Assembly (NCBI GenBank): GCA_030765045.1
Contig: CM060969.1
Location: forward strand, 53,363,216 to 53,427,215
Length of the DNA stretch: 64,000 bases
Direction of reading: 5' to 3'
Origin: Tenodera sinensis
Taxonomy: Eukaryota; Arthropoda; Insecta; Mantodea; Mantidae
The first letter of the stretch is position 1, and every line of letters begins with the position of its first letter. The notes under the pieces were generated by a model. That model was given only the letters and a program-made list of their open reading frames with translations. It did not search any database and was not told the DNA's origin. Positions 1-10,729 of this stretch are shown one piece after another. The position numbers and the translations under genes were made by a program.

Positions 1-770
1 ACACACATACGCAAAATTAAGAAGTGAAACGGATGTATAATATCTTTTAAGTAACAAACACATTCCTCTCAACTGAACCCCTCCCATCAATAGAAGACAT
101 AGCAGGTAAAAGTATCACATTGTCCTCACATTAACGGAAAAAACCTTAGCCTCACGCAAAGGCGTCGATTTATAACATTAGTGGAGAAATTGTAGCCTCG
201 AAGAGTCCCGGCGACGTGCTGTCTACAAAAAACAAGTTTAGACAGGAAAGTCTCCCCACCCTCAGATCCACGTAGCAACATTATGAGAAGGCCTACAGTA
301 ACGTCCAAGCCAACAGAGCGAGTATATGGGGCGTGAACACTCGACAACGCTTTTCACCGTTTAAAGCTTATTTGCATCATTTCTTTCCAGGTACTCATCA
401 ATCATTGTACTACACACATCATTTAGATCACAATACTTAGCGTTGTATGCTATAATTTTGTAATTTTCACGATTATATACTCATTTAATGATTTAAATTC
501 AACATTTCTAGCGTTCACCCTCTTCTTCTTCTTTTTATTCTTCTTTTTCTTCGTCCATATTTTCACCTTAGTTCTTCTATTCTCGTTCTCCCTCGTAATA
601 GCAGAGAATATGTACGTAAATGATCGTTATTACCTTAAATATTAAATAAAATAACAGCATTCTCCGTCAATTATATCTAAACCGACTTTTTCCGTGTTAT
701 GCAAGATTTAAGCTTCTAGAATCAACACAAGCAATGTTTCTCTCAATAACAGCATTTTTTTATAATTGAT
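1..770. other. AT-rich DNA, no gene recognised
   Basis: No recognisable coding, RNA or repeat unit was seen. The 73-codon open frame on the minus strand at 126-347 matches nothing I know and lies in ordinary composition. A pyrimidine-rich stretch (TTCTTCTT-type) runs from about 518 to 560. Confidence 0.5.
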
Positions 771-1445
771 TTTGTAAGTAATAACACCAATTTAAACTTT
801 ATTACAGATCTCTAAGACCCTAGTTTGCAAAGTATTTAAATGGACCCTTAGAGATTCGAACTAGACCCCACAGTACAAAAGCTACCATTTTTATCAATAA
901 TTCAAGAGCAGATATTTAGCTGAAGTGTTTAACTTTTTATTTCATCACGCTAACTTTATTGATTCGCGAATAAATCGACTTTGAAGTAATTGCCACGTCC
1001 CGGTAATCGAACTATGAGTCGTAGGGAGAAAATTGTCTAGTATATCATTTTATATGCCAAGTCACCCTAATTTGTCTTTGCATTACTATTCCAAGTGTAA
1101 AAATAGCGATATAGAGCAAATTTCAATAATTCTCCACAAGATAGGGATCGAACCTACGATACGTTAACTCTAGCATGTTATAAAATAATCGTCCTTAACA
1201 AGTATTATCATATAAAGTTTATTTCAGTCTTCCAACACAAGCGGTTCTCGAAATAATTAAATTTACCAAATCAGGATTGGAACCCAAGACTCCAGGATCC
1301 CGAGCATACCACAGAGGAAAGCTTATAACAATACCAATTTAATAAAATTTATTCGAAGATTTTATCACTAATAGTTTAGGAGTTATTCCAATAATAATTC
1401 ATAATTTGCACGGGGATCGAACGCTAGGCCACCGACAATCTTCAA
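771..1445 (-). repeat. Degenerate tandem array, 5 units of about 135 bp, each with a tRNA B-box-like motif
   Basis: Five units can be aligned by eye. Each has a segment like ACACCAATTTAAACTTTATT (near 780, 945, 1210 and 1335) followed by a minus-strand motif resembling the RNA polymerase III B box (GGTTCGANNCC), at about 853, 1000, 1146, 1272 and 1404. Spacing is 126-147 bp. The 1146 motif reads GGTTCGATCCC on the minus strand. A-box counterparts are not clear, so these are not tRNA genes. The best explanation is an old tandem repeat seeded by a tRNA-like or SINE sequence. The units are strongly diverged from each other. Confidence 0.55.
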
Positions 1446-1785
1446 AATTAGACCAAGAATGCGTCGTTTTATTATAAGATAATTACCGTTTACCACTTTT
1501 CGATATCTCATTTAGTTTAGGAGAAATCTGAAAATTGTCTGAAAAGTTGTTAAATATGTTGTAAAAGCAGCATGAATATGCTAAAAGTGTTTAAAAAGAT
1601 CTATCAGAGGACTCAAAATAGTATCAAAATGTTTATGAAATTCCTAGATGGAGATCAGGGTAGCGTATGACAGGATAGAATAGATAAGCAGAGGAGGGAA
1701 TAGGATAGATGATAAGAGGATAGAATGAATGTCTAGAAACGTATCATGTTAGTAGAATAGAATAAATAATAATAAGAGGATCTAC

Positions 1786-2070
1786 CTTAGGTTAGGCTAG
1801 GCCAGGTTAGATTAGGATAGGTTAGATGAGTAGAAGTATGAGGCTTAGGTTAAATTATCAAAGACCGGAGTAAATAGTGGGATCTGGGTTAGGTTAGGTT
1901 AGCCATGTAGAAGTATGGAGCTTAGGTTAGGTTAAGATAGGTTAGACGAGTAGAAGTATGGAGCTTAGGTTATGTGAAATTATGAAAGACCATAGTAAAA
2001 AGAGTAGGAGCTAGGTTAGGCGAGCTTAGGTTAGGTTAGGTTAGGTTAGGTTAGGTTAGGATAGGTTAGC
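1786..2070 (+). repeat. Interstitial TTAGG telomere-like tract with longer-period repeat
   Basis: TTAGG, the canonical arthropod telomere motif, occurs seven times in perfect tandem at 2026-2060 and many more times, interrupted, between 1786 and 2070. The interrupted part also repeats GAGTAGAAGTATGGAGCTTAGG-like segments (near 1827, 1910 and 1950) and AAATTATNAAAGACC segments, so it is a longer-period array built around TTAGG. It is internal to flanking repeat DNA and not a chromosome end. Confidence 0.8.
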
Positions 2071-2497
2071 GTGGCGGTGTGGGGGCGAGGTGTCATTATG
2101 TTGGGGGTATCATATACAATCAAGATGGAAAGCTCTTGCGTTAGGAGGTTTACACCGATATAGTGAACGACATACTCGACTACCATGAACGCTCATAAAG
2201 ATACATACAGTGCTATAGGCCATAAAAGTTATCCCTAGTGATTGCTTCAAATACCTACAACGTCCTGCTTCCCCTACCACCTTACCTAGTAATCCTTAGA
2301 TCACGCATGGCGGCCATCTTGCCCATAAAAAACTGCGCCAGCTTCCCCCCAAATACCCTACTTACTGCGTTTCGGGTGATATTAGTTTACAGAAGTTGGC
2401 TGCATAAAATGCAATATCTTCTTTGGAAAACTTTGTCTCTTTCCGCAACTCCAATTGTATCATTTGTGAAACTTAATGTAATACGCCGTTGCAATAT
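2071..2497. other. No gene recognised
   Basis: Unremarkable sequence between the TTAGG tract and the first LTR. The 152-codon plus-strand open frame beginning at 2238 runs into the LTR, whose left edge is at 2498. It resembles no family I know, so I regard it as chance. Confidence 0.5.
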
Positions 2498-2787
2498 TGT
2501 GACGTTGGGCACTGCGCACAACAAAGAACGGTCGGGACTAAGCTATTTCATATCAAGTACCAGGCCAGTGACCAAACAAAGCGCCCAAGGTCAGGCCACC
2601 TCGCGTGACTATTTGTGTATAAGTGACAAGGGCGCGGGACGTATCAAAGGCGCATGGTCAAACTTCCTCACACCTCTCACGTGGGTAAACACCTGACAAC
2701 AGAGTGGCAGAAACAAAAGGCGTTTTCTCCAGATGATTCGGGTAGTGTAGGGCGGCTGAGTTGTTTGAAGTTCGCGAAAGGTCCGTG

Positions 2788-2810
2788 TGACGTCATCCCA
2801 GCTATATAAG
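2788..2810 (+). promoter_or_regulatory. LTR promoter: CRE-like TGACGTCA plus TATATAAG
   Basis: TGACGTCA at 2788-2795 is followed 7 bp later by TATATAAG at 2803-2810. The same pair with the same spacing occurs at 57050-57072, and with one CRE mismatch at 61743-61765. Conservation in otherwise diverged LTR copies suggests this is the core promoter and a bZIP-type (CREB/ATF-like) site. Binding is inference. Confidence 0.7.
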
Positions 2811-3108
2811 GAGGCTAGAAAACAGCAGAGTGAGAGAGTTAGAGATATGAGTCGGTCAGAGTGTCAGTGAGTGCGACAAAGCTGTATTTGATACGTCGTA
2901 TCGAAGTGAAGGTGATGTAATGAGCATCAAGTAATTGTATCGTCGGAGTTAGCGTATGAAAGACAGAGAAAGTGAAGAGAGACAGTGAAAGGACTGAGTC
3001 AAGGTTAAGAGAAGTAAACATTTATGAGTTGTCATATTGCGAAAGACTGTAGACTGTGTTAATGTCGGTAGAAGAGAACTGTGTATCTGTGCAAAAGTTT
3101 TAGAAGAA

Positions 3109-3114
3109 AATAAA
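3109..3114 (+). terminator. LTR polyadenylation signal AATAAA
   Basis: An AATAAA hexamer lies 42 bp before the LTR end and downstream of the TATA box, where the R/U5 polyadenylation signal of an LTR is expected. The copy at 58452 has AATAAA at 58953-58958 in the same relative place. Confidence 0.55.
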
Positions 3115-3160
3115 GGGATAAAAAAGTGACTAGGCTGATTTTGTCGATTTGTCACAATAT

Positions 3161-3720
3161 GATGAACAATGCGAAAAACACATCTATTTATTGACATTCA
3201 AGTTTGAATATTCAGGCTGATAAAGGCTAGTATAGTAACTTTCGTCAATCTTCCTGCTAAAATCTAGTCTTAAAGCATCTGCAAAGAAGTTTATTTTTTC
3301 CTCCTTTTTGAAAACCAATAGTTTGGAAGATTGAACACGGTGTGAGAGGCAAGTTATGAAAAGCTAAAACACAATGCACATAAGTTTTGTGAGATCAGAA
3401 TCGAGGGTTAGAGGAGGTTGCATCTGTATTGGGCTACAGGACATGGAGAAATAAACTTTGTACAGCTACAGAGACAAAGCCGTTGTATGCGGTTTCCGGG
3501 CCATGTTCTTGCATCGGGAAAGGGTCAAAGTCCCTCCCTAGTCAGGAAATGTATGGATTACTGCCCCTTCTTATGCAACAAGAGAAGCTTCACTTCCCCT
3601 CAGACATGAATAAATTGTCTGTTATCCTCATTTTAACCCCGCATTAATATCAAGCAATTTTGGACATGTCCAATTCTTAAATTAGTGTTGTAACGTGAGC
3701 CATATATAACACTAATCAAA
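3161..3720. other. No gene recognised
   Basis: Two short overlapping plus-strand open frames (3418-3609 and 3429-3647) match no family I know. Nothing else is recognisable up to the GT tract. Confidence 0.5.
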
Positions 3721-3726
3721 TGTGTA

Positions 3727-3774
<48 letters not shown>

Positions 3775-3789
3775 TGTCTGTGTCTCCCT

Positions 3790-3860
<71 letters not shown>
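3720..3860. repeat. (GT)n microsatellite
   Basis: Long GT run with short interruptions near 3774-3798 (TCTGTCTGTGTCTCCCTG). It sits at the internal microsatellite position of the adjoining family A copy. It creates spurious Cys-Val and Thr-His open frames. Confidence 0.95.
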
Positions 3861-4568
3861 AGTCTGTGGACAACAGAACTCAAAAATGAAAAGTCGATTA
3901 AAAACCAAAGTTGATATTTAAGTTTAATGTCTTTCAAGGATGCAACATGAAGACTAGAAAACTGATCCACTCTAGACTACCCTTTGCATGGAAAATTTTT
4001 CAAACATTTTTATTTTCTTGAAAATGGCTCTAACGATTTTGATTAAAATGATACATCTTTAAGACATTTGTATGACAAATGAAATGTATATTTTGAATTT
4101 TGTGGCTATAGTGATATAGTCCTGTTTACTCTCGATGCCTTACGAATAAGTCGTAAAGCGTAAGAGATAGACACAATATTATCTACTGTAGATAATAAAT
4201 GTAGATCTCGGTAAAACACAATATGTCCAAATATTATTTTTTTTTTTTAGACTGAACTTCTTAGGACTTATTCCTTGTTATTTGTGTGAGTTTCGGAAAA
4301 CAAACATTCGTCAAATGCAACATCGTTGTTCATTCTTTTATACGTTAACCGTGCAAAGAGAACAGAATCTCAAAGCTTTAAAAGATATGAATATCGCTCA
4401 AAGCCTACTGTATTCTCATATTCCCCTTGAACCTACAAGGAAATAAGAAATAAAATAATTTATGCCTATGTTTATCTTAACTAACACGAAAAATGTACAG
4501 GAATAAGATTTGTAAGAATGGTTAGTGCAAGAGTACAGAAAGTCATGTGAGTGCAACACATCATATTT
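3842..4568 (-). mobile_element. Family A repeat (HINE-like), partial copy
   Basis: Shares the family core: AAAAACCAAAGTTG, then the GATTTTGATTAAAATG and AAATGAAATGTATATTTTGAA blocks, ending in GTGCAACACATCA. The portion beyond the microsatellite (the hairpin end) is missing. It is followed at once by another copy in the same orientation, forming a head-to-tail pair. Confidence 0.85.
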
Positions 4569-5325
4569 ATACTTTCTCTCCTACGCATGTATAGGGGAAA
4601 TAATGTATTCGACCCAAAAATTCGACGTCGAGAAATATATTTTTGGAGGCCATTGAATGCAAAAAAGAATTTTTTTTAAAAAGGTCCGCGCATGTAGTGT
4701 ATGTCTGTGTGTATGTGCATCTGCCTGTGAGTAGTATAGCTCAAACACGAAAGTTCGGTTAAAAACCAAAGTTGGTACCTATTAACTTTAATATTTTTCA
4801 AAGATGCGTCACGAAGATCTTGAAGAAACCTCCTTCACGCTAATGTAACCCTTACATGGAAAATTATTGGAAAATTTAATTTTCTCATAAATAGGTCCAA
4901 CGATTTCGATTAAAATACCATATTTTTAAGATATTTTTATGGCAAATGAAATGTATATTTTGAATTTTCTGGCTAAAGCCCATGTAGTCCTATTTAATCT
5001 TGCTGCCTTTTGCATAACTGTAAACCGTAAGAGATAGATCAAATCTTACCGTACAAAAATCTCGTTAAGACATGTTGTGTTCAAATGCCTTTTGTTTTCT
5101 TTCTTTTTTATCTCTTGGCTATGCAAATCTATGGACCAGCTTTAAAATATTTGAATCAAAGCCAACTGTATTTGTTAATTCCCCTTGCACCTAGACGAAA
5201 ATTAGCAGTAAGACAATTTCTTCAAATATTTATGTCGACTAACATGTAGAAGAATTAATAAGAGTTTGTAAGAATAGTTAGTACAAGAATAGAGAAAGCC
5301 ATGTGAATGCAACACATATTTTCTT
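4569..5325 (-). mobile_element. Family A repeat, near full-length, tandem to the previous copy
   Basis: Begins with the hairpin end (TACTTTCTCT) and runs through a shortened GT-rich segment near 4700-4730 to the ATGCAACACAT end. Its microsatellite is nearly lost, unlike the long GT tract in the neighbouring copy. Confidence 0.85.
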
Positions 5326-5411
5326 TTAGTCAAATACTAATCAGTATTAGGCAAAGTTTGATGGTTTATATGACACAAAGTTTCGCAGTTTTATTGTTTG
5401 ATTACGGAGAC

Positions 5412-5843
5412 TCGACATGACCGCCATGTGTAGTGTGAGAAATATCAATGCGATATTCTAACTCCTGCCAGACTCTGGATAACATATCATATATGTGTCA
5501 CCGTAGCTACGGCTTCTTCAATCCTCATTCTATATCCTGCAGGTCTCCTTGTAGAGGTACCACGTAGAATTTGTGCTTTATGTACGAGTAGCTCCACAAG
5601 AAATAGTCACATGGGATCAAATCATAAGATCGCGGCGGCCATTTATGTAAGCGTTATCCATGTATCCTCGATCTATCCAACGTTGTGGAAGTGTGAGATG
5701 AGGTGGTCACGAACTTGATGGTGATAGTGAGGATGTGTGCCATCCTACTGGTACAGATAATCATTGGAATTTTCACTGAGTTAAGACATTAACCATAATT
5801 GATGCATGCCGAGGTAGGTTCCGCGAGTAACTGTGGCCTCCAT
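5412..5843 (-). pseudogene. Mariner/Tc1-like transposase remnant, catalytic C-terminal half
   Basis: On the minus strand the three frames together give the ordered landmarks of an insect IS630-Tc1-mariner transposase. These are EATVTRGTYL near 5840, QLWLM, YLYQ-stop-DGTHPHYHHQVRDHL near 5750-5705, LPQRWIDRG near 5690, WPPRSYDLIPCDYFLW near 5643-5596, and SRVWQELEYRIDISHTTHGG near 5470-5415. In the intact family (known biology) these regions carry the DDE/D catalytic acids in an RNase H fold that cuts and pastes DNA. Several stops and at least two frame changes kill it. The N-terminal DNA-binding half is not visible. Family assignment is confident; the exact clade is not. Confidence 0.85.
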
Positions 5844-5859
5844 GACGCAATGTGATTTT

Positions 5860-6344
5860 TAGCACCACTAAGCGCCATTGCTGGATTGTTGCCACAGCGC
5901 TGCTCGTTCCCAATCAAACAACAATAAACTCACGAATTTCTCTTGCATGTGTAAGCTTAGGTATGACAAATTTCTGGCTAGGATATGCGCTACAAATTAC
6001 TGAAAATGGGGCTTACATTAGGGAAACCGGTATATTATAATATACTTATAATTGCATGTTAGCGATTATCGTAATCACTTTACAAAGCACCAACAGGAAT
6101 AATATATTAATCTACTCTAATTTGGATATAATTATGAAATGTTCATAAATGCAAAATCCATTAAGGTATTAAATATTTATATGATAGAGCGGTTATGTGT
6201 TCGCTATTTTACTCCTCAATAGTCGCATTAAGGTGCATGTAATAGTTTTATTTCAGATTTAAAAAATGAAATGTCTTATATAAACTCCTTATAAATGAAA
6301 AACTATTCTTTTGGGTATGGTTCCGGATAAGGTAATAAAATCTA
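5860..6344. other. No gene recognised
   Basis: The minus-strand sequence upstream of the transposase remnant (5860-6040) may be its decayed N-terminal coding part, but I could not recognise it. The rest is plain AT-rich DNA. Confidence 0.4.
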
Positions 6345-6563
6345 GTACTGTGCTTTTCAAATAGCAAGGAGTTTGTCCTTGAGCGTCTCCAGGCCGGTAA
6401 CCAATCGGAGTCCTACTGTGTTGTTATATTGCTTTCCCCTTAAGTGGGGCTTGAGACGCGCCAAGAAATATGAAGAGTGGGGGTAATGAGCTTGTAACGC
6501 TGTGCACGTAAACGTATCTCATTGGCTGCAGATCAGAACTCTTCCCATTTGAAAAGCACAGTA
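6345..6563. mobile_element. Short TIR element (MITE), 219 bp
   Basis: TACTGTGCTTTTCAAATAG at 6345 recurs inverted at 6545-6563 with one mismatch, giving 19 bp terminal inverted repeats around about 180 bp of non-coding sequence. GAGACGC near 6451 and GAGCGTCTC near 6381 add inner complementarity. No convincing target duplication was found, so the superfamily is open. Confidence 0.6.
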
Positions 6564-6569
6564 ATAATT

Positions 6570-8945
6570 CATCAAGTTTAAAATGTCATTCTGATCAAAA
6601 GGAACCTACAATGTATGCACAAGTATCCTTTACTGAGGCAATAAAGGATTTTTTTATCATCGCCATATTGTCACGTGGGACTTGGGCACCTCCAATAAGA
6701 TGTAACGCTAAAACTGGCACTTCAACCTATTGTAACGTTGAAGAATGAATGTTATCGCCTCTACGAGATTCTACGTTAAAATGGACGCTGGGCGTCTTCA
6801 GCAGTAGGTAATATACCACAACTGGAAGGGACGTACAGGAGGGCACTATTTACTAAGGGTGGCTGAAAATGTAATGAAGGATTAACCGGCGTGTAATTCT
6901 GGTTAAAGAAGATTTAATTTACATAAATAGAATTAATGCTTCACATTATACTGAGAAAGAAAGGAAATGGTGGTCAGCGTTAGATAGCTGTTTGTGTTAC
7001 CTTAGCGGAGATTCAAGGCGCGTAATCTGCATCTTCAAAGAAATCTTGAAATATCAAAGTGCCGCAGGTTTTTCCTAGCACGTGGAATTGACCACCGTTT
7101 TGTCAAAATTCGGGGTTTAAATGCACAATACTTGCTGACGAAGAACCTTAGTCAAGCACCGGTCAGCACGGATCAGCACAGCTGACTGCACGTGTAGCAC
7201 TGGAGCATGACAAACATCTACTCCTGGAACGTGAGCTTGCAGAAATGACTTGCACGTATGCAACAGGACATCACATCTCCGGACTTTAATAATATATCCT
7301 TAATATCTACATTCTATCAATTGATACTTAACAAACATTTATAAAAGTATAATCCTCGCAATATTTATATTTGGTATTATCCATTACGTACCAAACCTTA
7401 CTGATTCTCTAATTTGATGTTTGATAATCAGGTTATACTTTACATGCAACAATCTTTATTCTCGAAAATAGCTCATATGCAGGTCACCATTAAAATACCA
7501 GACAGCAAATACGTGGAAAAGAGAGGTGCTGGTATTACTGTGTATTGGGAATCAGTTGTGTCGACATATGGCACACAAGGTTTTTGTGGAATAATAAGAC
7601 ATAAAATAGTGTTCTAAATACACACATGATGACATCAGGGATCCATCTATAGGTGACGAAGCTTACTAAAGTAAATATCTCCAGCCCGTCTTTTTTCTGA
7701 CGTATGTCTTGTTTGATCGTACTGTGGGGCAGACCGATATGGCTTGGATGAGGCATAAGATCAGCGCATATTTCGTCTCGCAATTAATTCAATACAACAT
7801 TTAAAACATCTATAAACGTGAATAACATCTAAACAACGATGTGCATCATATCTATTAAAGTTAAATTTAGTTTCGTGTTCATTTTCACATGAGAAAATCT
7901 CAGAACAAAGTAGCTTCCTTGAAGAACCTTCAAAGGCAGAATCTAAATAATAGGAACACAACAACTCAAGAAAGTCAGACTCCATTCTCTACAGCCTCGA
8001 CAACCTTCGAACAGCTAAGGGCTCCTCCAAGTTCCCTGGATATTAACTCTAAACCAGAAATCATAAGGAAATACAGAAAATCTGATTGTATAACAAGCTC
8101 AGAATTAATATGTCGTAAAAGCTAGGAAAACTGCCCACGCTGAAAATGAACAGGCAGCAGCAGCGAAAGCCCGGAAAGTTAGGAAGTTGCCTATGAAAAA
8201 TAGCATACCTGCCAGGAATGCCAACAGGAAGGGGAGAACCGAGTGCAGTGCCTCAGTTCTACAAACTGGTACCGCATTTTAAGTGTTTAGGGATGAGTGT
8301 GAGAGATGAGTGACTAATGTTGTAACATGTGTAAGTAATTCTTTTTCTTTTCTTGTATCACATTTTAGAGGAATACATTTTCAATTTGTTTAAACATGTT
8401 CGTGTGTTCTTTTGTTAAACATTTGTGGTTCTGCAATATTTAGAATAGCCTCCATTTTGAAGAATGCCAGTCTATTCGTTTACTCCGCGTTTAACCTATA
8501 GAAACTTTCAAATATGAATCATGTAATATGAATCACTTATTCCAAAGTTCTGGCCCTCTCCGCTGTCCTAATTTATTTGGCGGTTGTAGATAGTTTGTGT
8601 GCATATGATATGAGGAGGACGGAGGTATACATTCAGATTTTGGTTGTTCTCATTACTTGGATTGGCCAGGTCTTGCATTCAAATGCAAAGGGCAACTCAG
8701 TCCCTGTGTTTTCAATTAGCGCCGTGCAACGTGAGACTCAAATGGGTACGTTGATATTCTGCCGGAGGGGTAGCTCTAAGGTTTCTTCAAGTATACACTG
8801 CATTTCAAGTAACCCATGGCAAACAATGGATCAAAAGCAAGCGCTGTTTACCCTAACAACATTCTTTACAAGTTTCAAGTTGCTGATTAGAATTTCGAGA
8901 CATTCTCACAATGATCTCAAACAAAACACTCTAGGATGTTGCAAA
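6570..8945. other. 2.4 kb with no gene recognised
   Basis: Open frames of 67-134 codons occur (7414-7617 +, 7535-7783 -, 7761-7985 -, 7889-8125 +, 8577-8981 +), but none shows a known motif. The 134-codon frame at 8577 begins about 370 bp before a family A copy and runs into it, so it is unlikely to be a gene. Confidence 0.45.
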
Positions 8946-8949
8946 GATT

Positions 8950-9050
8950 TACTAGTTATAGCTCTCCCTGTCGAGGTTTGACCGCAAACACATGTTTTGA
9001 GACCCCTGAATTTGAAAAAAAGCATTTTTAGAAAAAGGTCCACGCGCACG

Positions 9051-9136
<86 letters not shown>

Positions 9137-9778
9137 TGTCTGTCTGTCTGTGAACAGCATAACCCAAAAACAAAAAGTCGGTTAAAAACCAAAGTTGGTA
9201 TTTAAGTTTAATGTCCTTCAAGAATGCGGCAAGAAGATTTTGATCACAATAGCCCTTCCCTAAACTACTCTTTACATGGACAATTTTTCGACAATTTTGA
9301 TTTTCTTGAAAATGGCTGTAACAATTTTGATTAAAATGACATATTTAAGATATTTTTATAAAAAGTAAAATGTATATTTTGAATTTTCTGTCTATAGCTT
9401 ATGTAGACCTGTTTACCATGGAGGACTTCTGAATAACCGTAAACCGTAAGAGATAGACAACTGTAGATCTTGCTAAAACAAAATTTATGTCCAAATAAAA
9501 TTTGTTATAGAGTGAACCATTTCGGAGACATTCCTTTTTATTTGTGTCAGTTTTGGTAAGTTTCGTTAAATGCAACACCGTTGTTCATTTTTTATATGTT
9601 AAGCGTGCAAAGAGAACGGGATCTCAAAACTTTAAAAGCTTTGACTATCACACAAAGCAATAAGTTAATGTCTGTAAATGTTTATCTCAAGTAACACGAA
9701 GAAGATATAGGAATAAGAGTGTAGGAATGGTTAGTACAAGAGTAGAGAAAGTCATGTGAATGCAACACATCAGACTTT
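8950..9778 (-). mobile_element. Family A repeat with long GT tract
   Basis: Contains CACATGTTTTGAGACCCCTGAA, AGCATTTTTAGAAAAAGGTC, the GT tract, AGTCGGTTAAAAACCAAAG and the GTGAATGCAACACATCAGA end. It lacks only the terminal hairpin. Confidence 0.9.
9047..9150. repeat. (GT)n microsatellite inside family A
   Basis: Long GT run followed by TCTGTCTGTCTGTCTG. Its position in the repeat is the same as in other copies. Confidence 0.95.
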
Positions 9779-9786
9779 TTTTTATT

Positions 9787-9884
9787 CAGGGGGCCTCAAA
9801 ATATATTCGATGAATATCAACATCTAATGTTTATCTCGAATACAATACTTCCCCTACTTATTGTACGTAGCAGAGAAAGTAATG
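9787..9884 (+). mobile_element. Family A fragment, hairpin end
   Basis: CAGGGGGCCTCAAAA, then AATACAATACTTCCCCTACTTATTGTACGTAGCAGAGAAAGTAA: the 3' end of the repeat, inverted against the copy immediately before it. Confidence 0.75.
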
Positions 9885-9889
9885 AGTAA

Positions 9890-10177
9890 ATGCTGCTCAT
9901 TTTTGAGAGCTCTTAAATGAATTACGGGTCTTGCATTTGCTGGAAGTAAACTCTAAATTCCCCTTAATTGGCAAGAACTATTACTTCTTCTTTCTTATGG
10001 TTTAGCTATAAATCATAATACAAAGGCAAAAGGTTACTATATGAAATGTAAATCTCTTTAGGATACAATTTATTTGAAATACTTTTTTGTGGTAGCATCC
10101 ATTTCGGATGCCTTGATTTGAGCCTTTTCAATATTGTGCGAATTTGACAATTCGACGAATCTCACTCCCGATGTAAC
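9890..10177. other. Leader-like flank of the adjacent LTR
   Basis: On the minus strand, the bases beyond the LTR read CGGGAGTGAGATT (near 10150-10172). This resembles the region after other LTRs of the family (AGGAGTAGGATT near 59002, GAAGTGGGATT near 32290), so a decayed primer-binding site and leader are likely. Nothing coding is recognisable. Confidence 0.45.
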
Positions 10178-10723
10178 TGTGACAAAATGGCAAAGGTCCA
10201 GTCCGGTTACTTTTTACTCATTTTATTTTCCTCCAATCGAATGCACAAATGTACAGTTCTTCTTACTGACGTTAACATCGTCTTTAGTCTTTCGTGATAT
10301 TAAAACTAATAATTGTTATCTTCTGTAACCATGACTCAGTCCTTTCACTGTCCTTATTTTCTCTGTCTCTCGTACACTAACTTCGATTATACCATCACTC
10401 GACACTCGTTAAAACTTCTTCACGAGGTGACGTCCCACATACAGCTGTCACGCAGTCATTGACACACTGACCGTCTCACGTCTGTAACTGTAATCTCGCA
10501 TCCCTGTACAGCGGAGATAACGTCCTTTCCCGAACTGCTTCAAACACACCGGTGATGACGTGGCCAGGTTTTCTCAAAAGCTTCCGGAGAAAACCTTTTG
10601 CTTCTGCCGTTCTATTGTTATTAGTCATGTATGGACGGCGCGAGGCGCCTTTGTTTGCGAGGCAGCCTCGTATGTGGTGTGAAGTAGCTTAAGCCATTGT
10701 TTTGCGCCGCGCCCAGCGTCACA
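10178..10723 (-). mobile_element. LTR of the Gypsy-like family, followed by decayed primer-binding site
   Basis: On the minus strand it begins TGTGACGCTGGGCGCGGCGC and ends TTTTGTCACA. U3 features shared with the 56824 copy include CAAAACAA, the TCGCGCCG-rich start and the TTTTCTCCGGA block. It is followed by leader-like sequence, not by a clean target duplication (ATAT on one side only). It therefore looks like a 5' LTR cut off from its internal region. No gag or pol is visible downstream. Confidence 0.75.
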
Positions 10724-10729
10724 ATATTT

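Larger units (their letters stand above)
2498..3156 (+). mobile_element. Solo LTR of a Gypsy-like retrotransposon, with 4 bp target duplication
   Basis: The 659 bp unit starts TGTGACG and ends GTCACA, giving the TG...CA termini typical of LTRs. It is flanked by ATAT on both sides (2494-2497 and 3157-3160), a 4 bp duplication of the size Gypsy integrases make. Inside are a CRE-like TGACGTCA, a TATATAAG box and, about 300 bp downstream, AATAAA, giving U3-R-U5 order. No gag, pol or primer-binding site follows, so this is a solo LTR left by LTR-LTR recombination. Six related LTRs lie elsewhere in the window. Confidence 0.85.

Noticed and set aside
2238..2696. 152-codon open frame as a gene
   Set aside because: Its second half lies inside the solo LTR, so it is not a conserved coding unit.
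3633..3970. Open frames rich in Thr-His or Cys-Val
   Set aside because: They are translations of the (GT)n/(CA)n tract. The same applies near 9000, 18900, 26300 and 34200.
8577..8981. 134-codon open frame as a gene
   Set aside because: Runs into a family A copy and shows no known motif.
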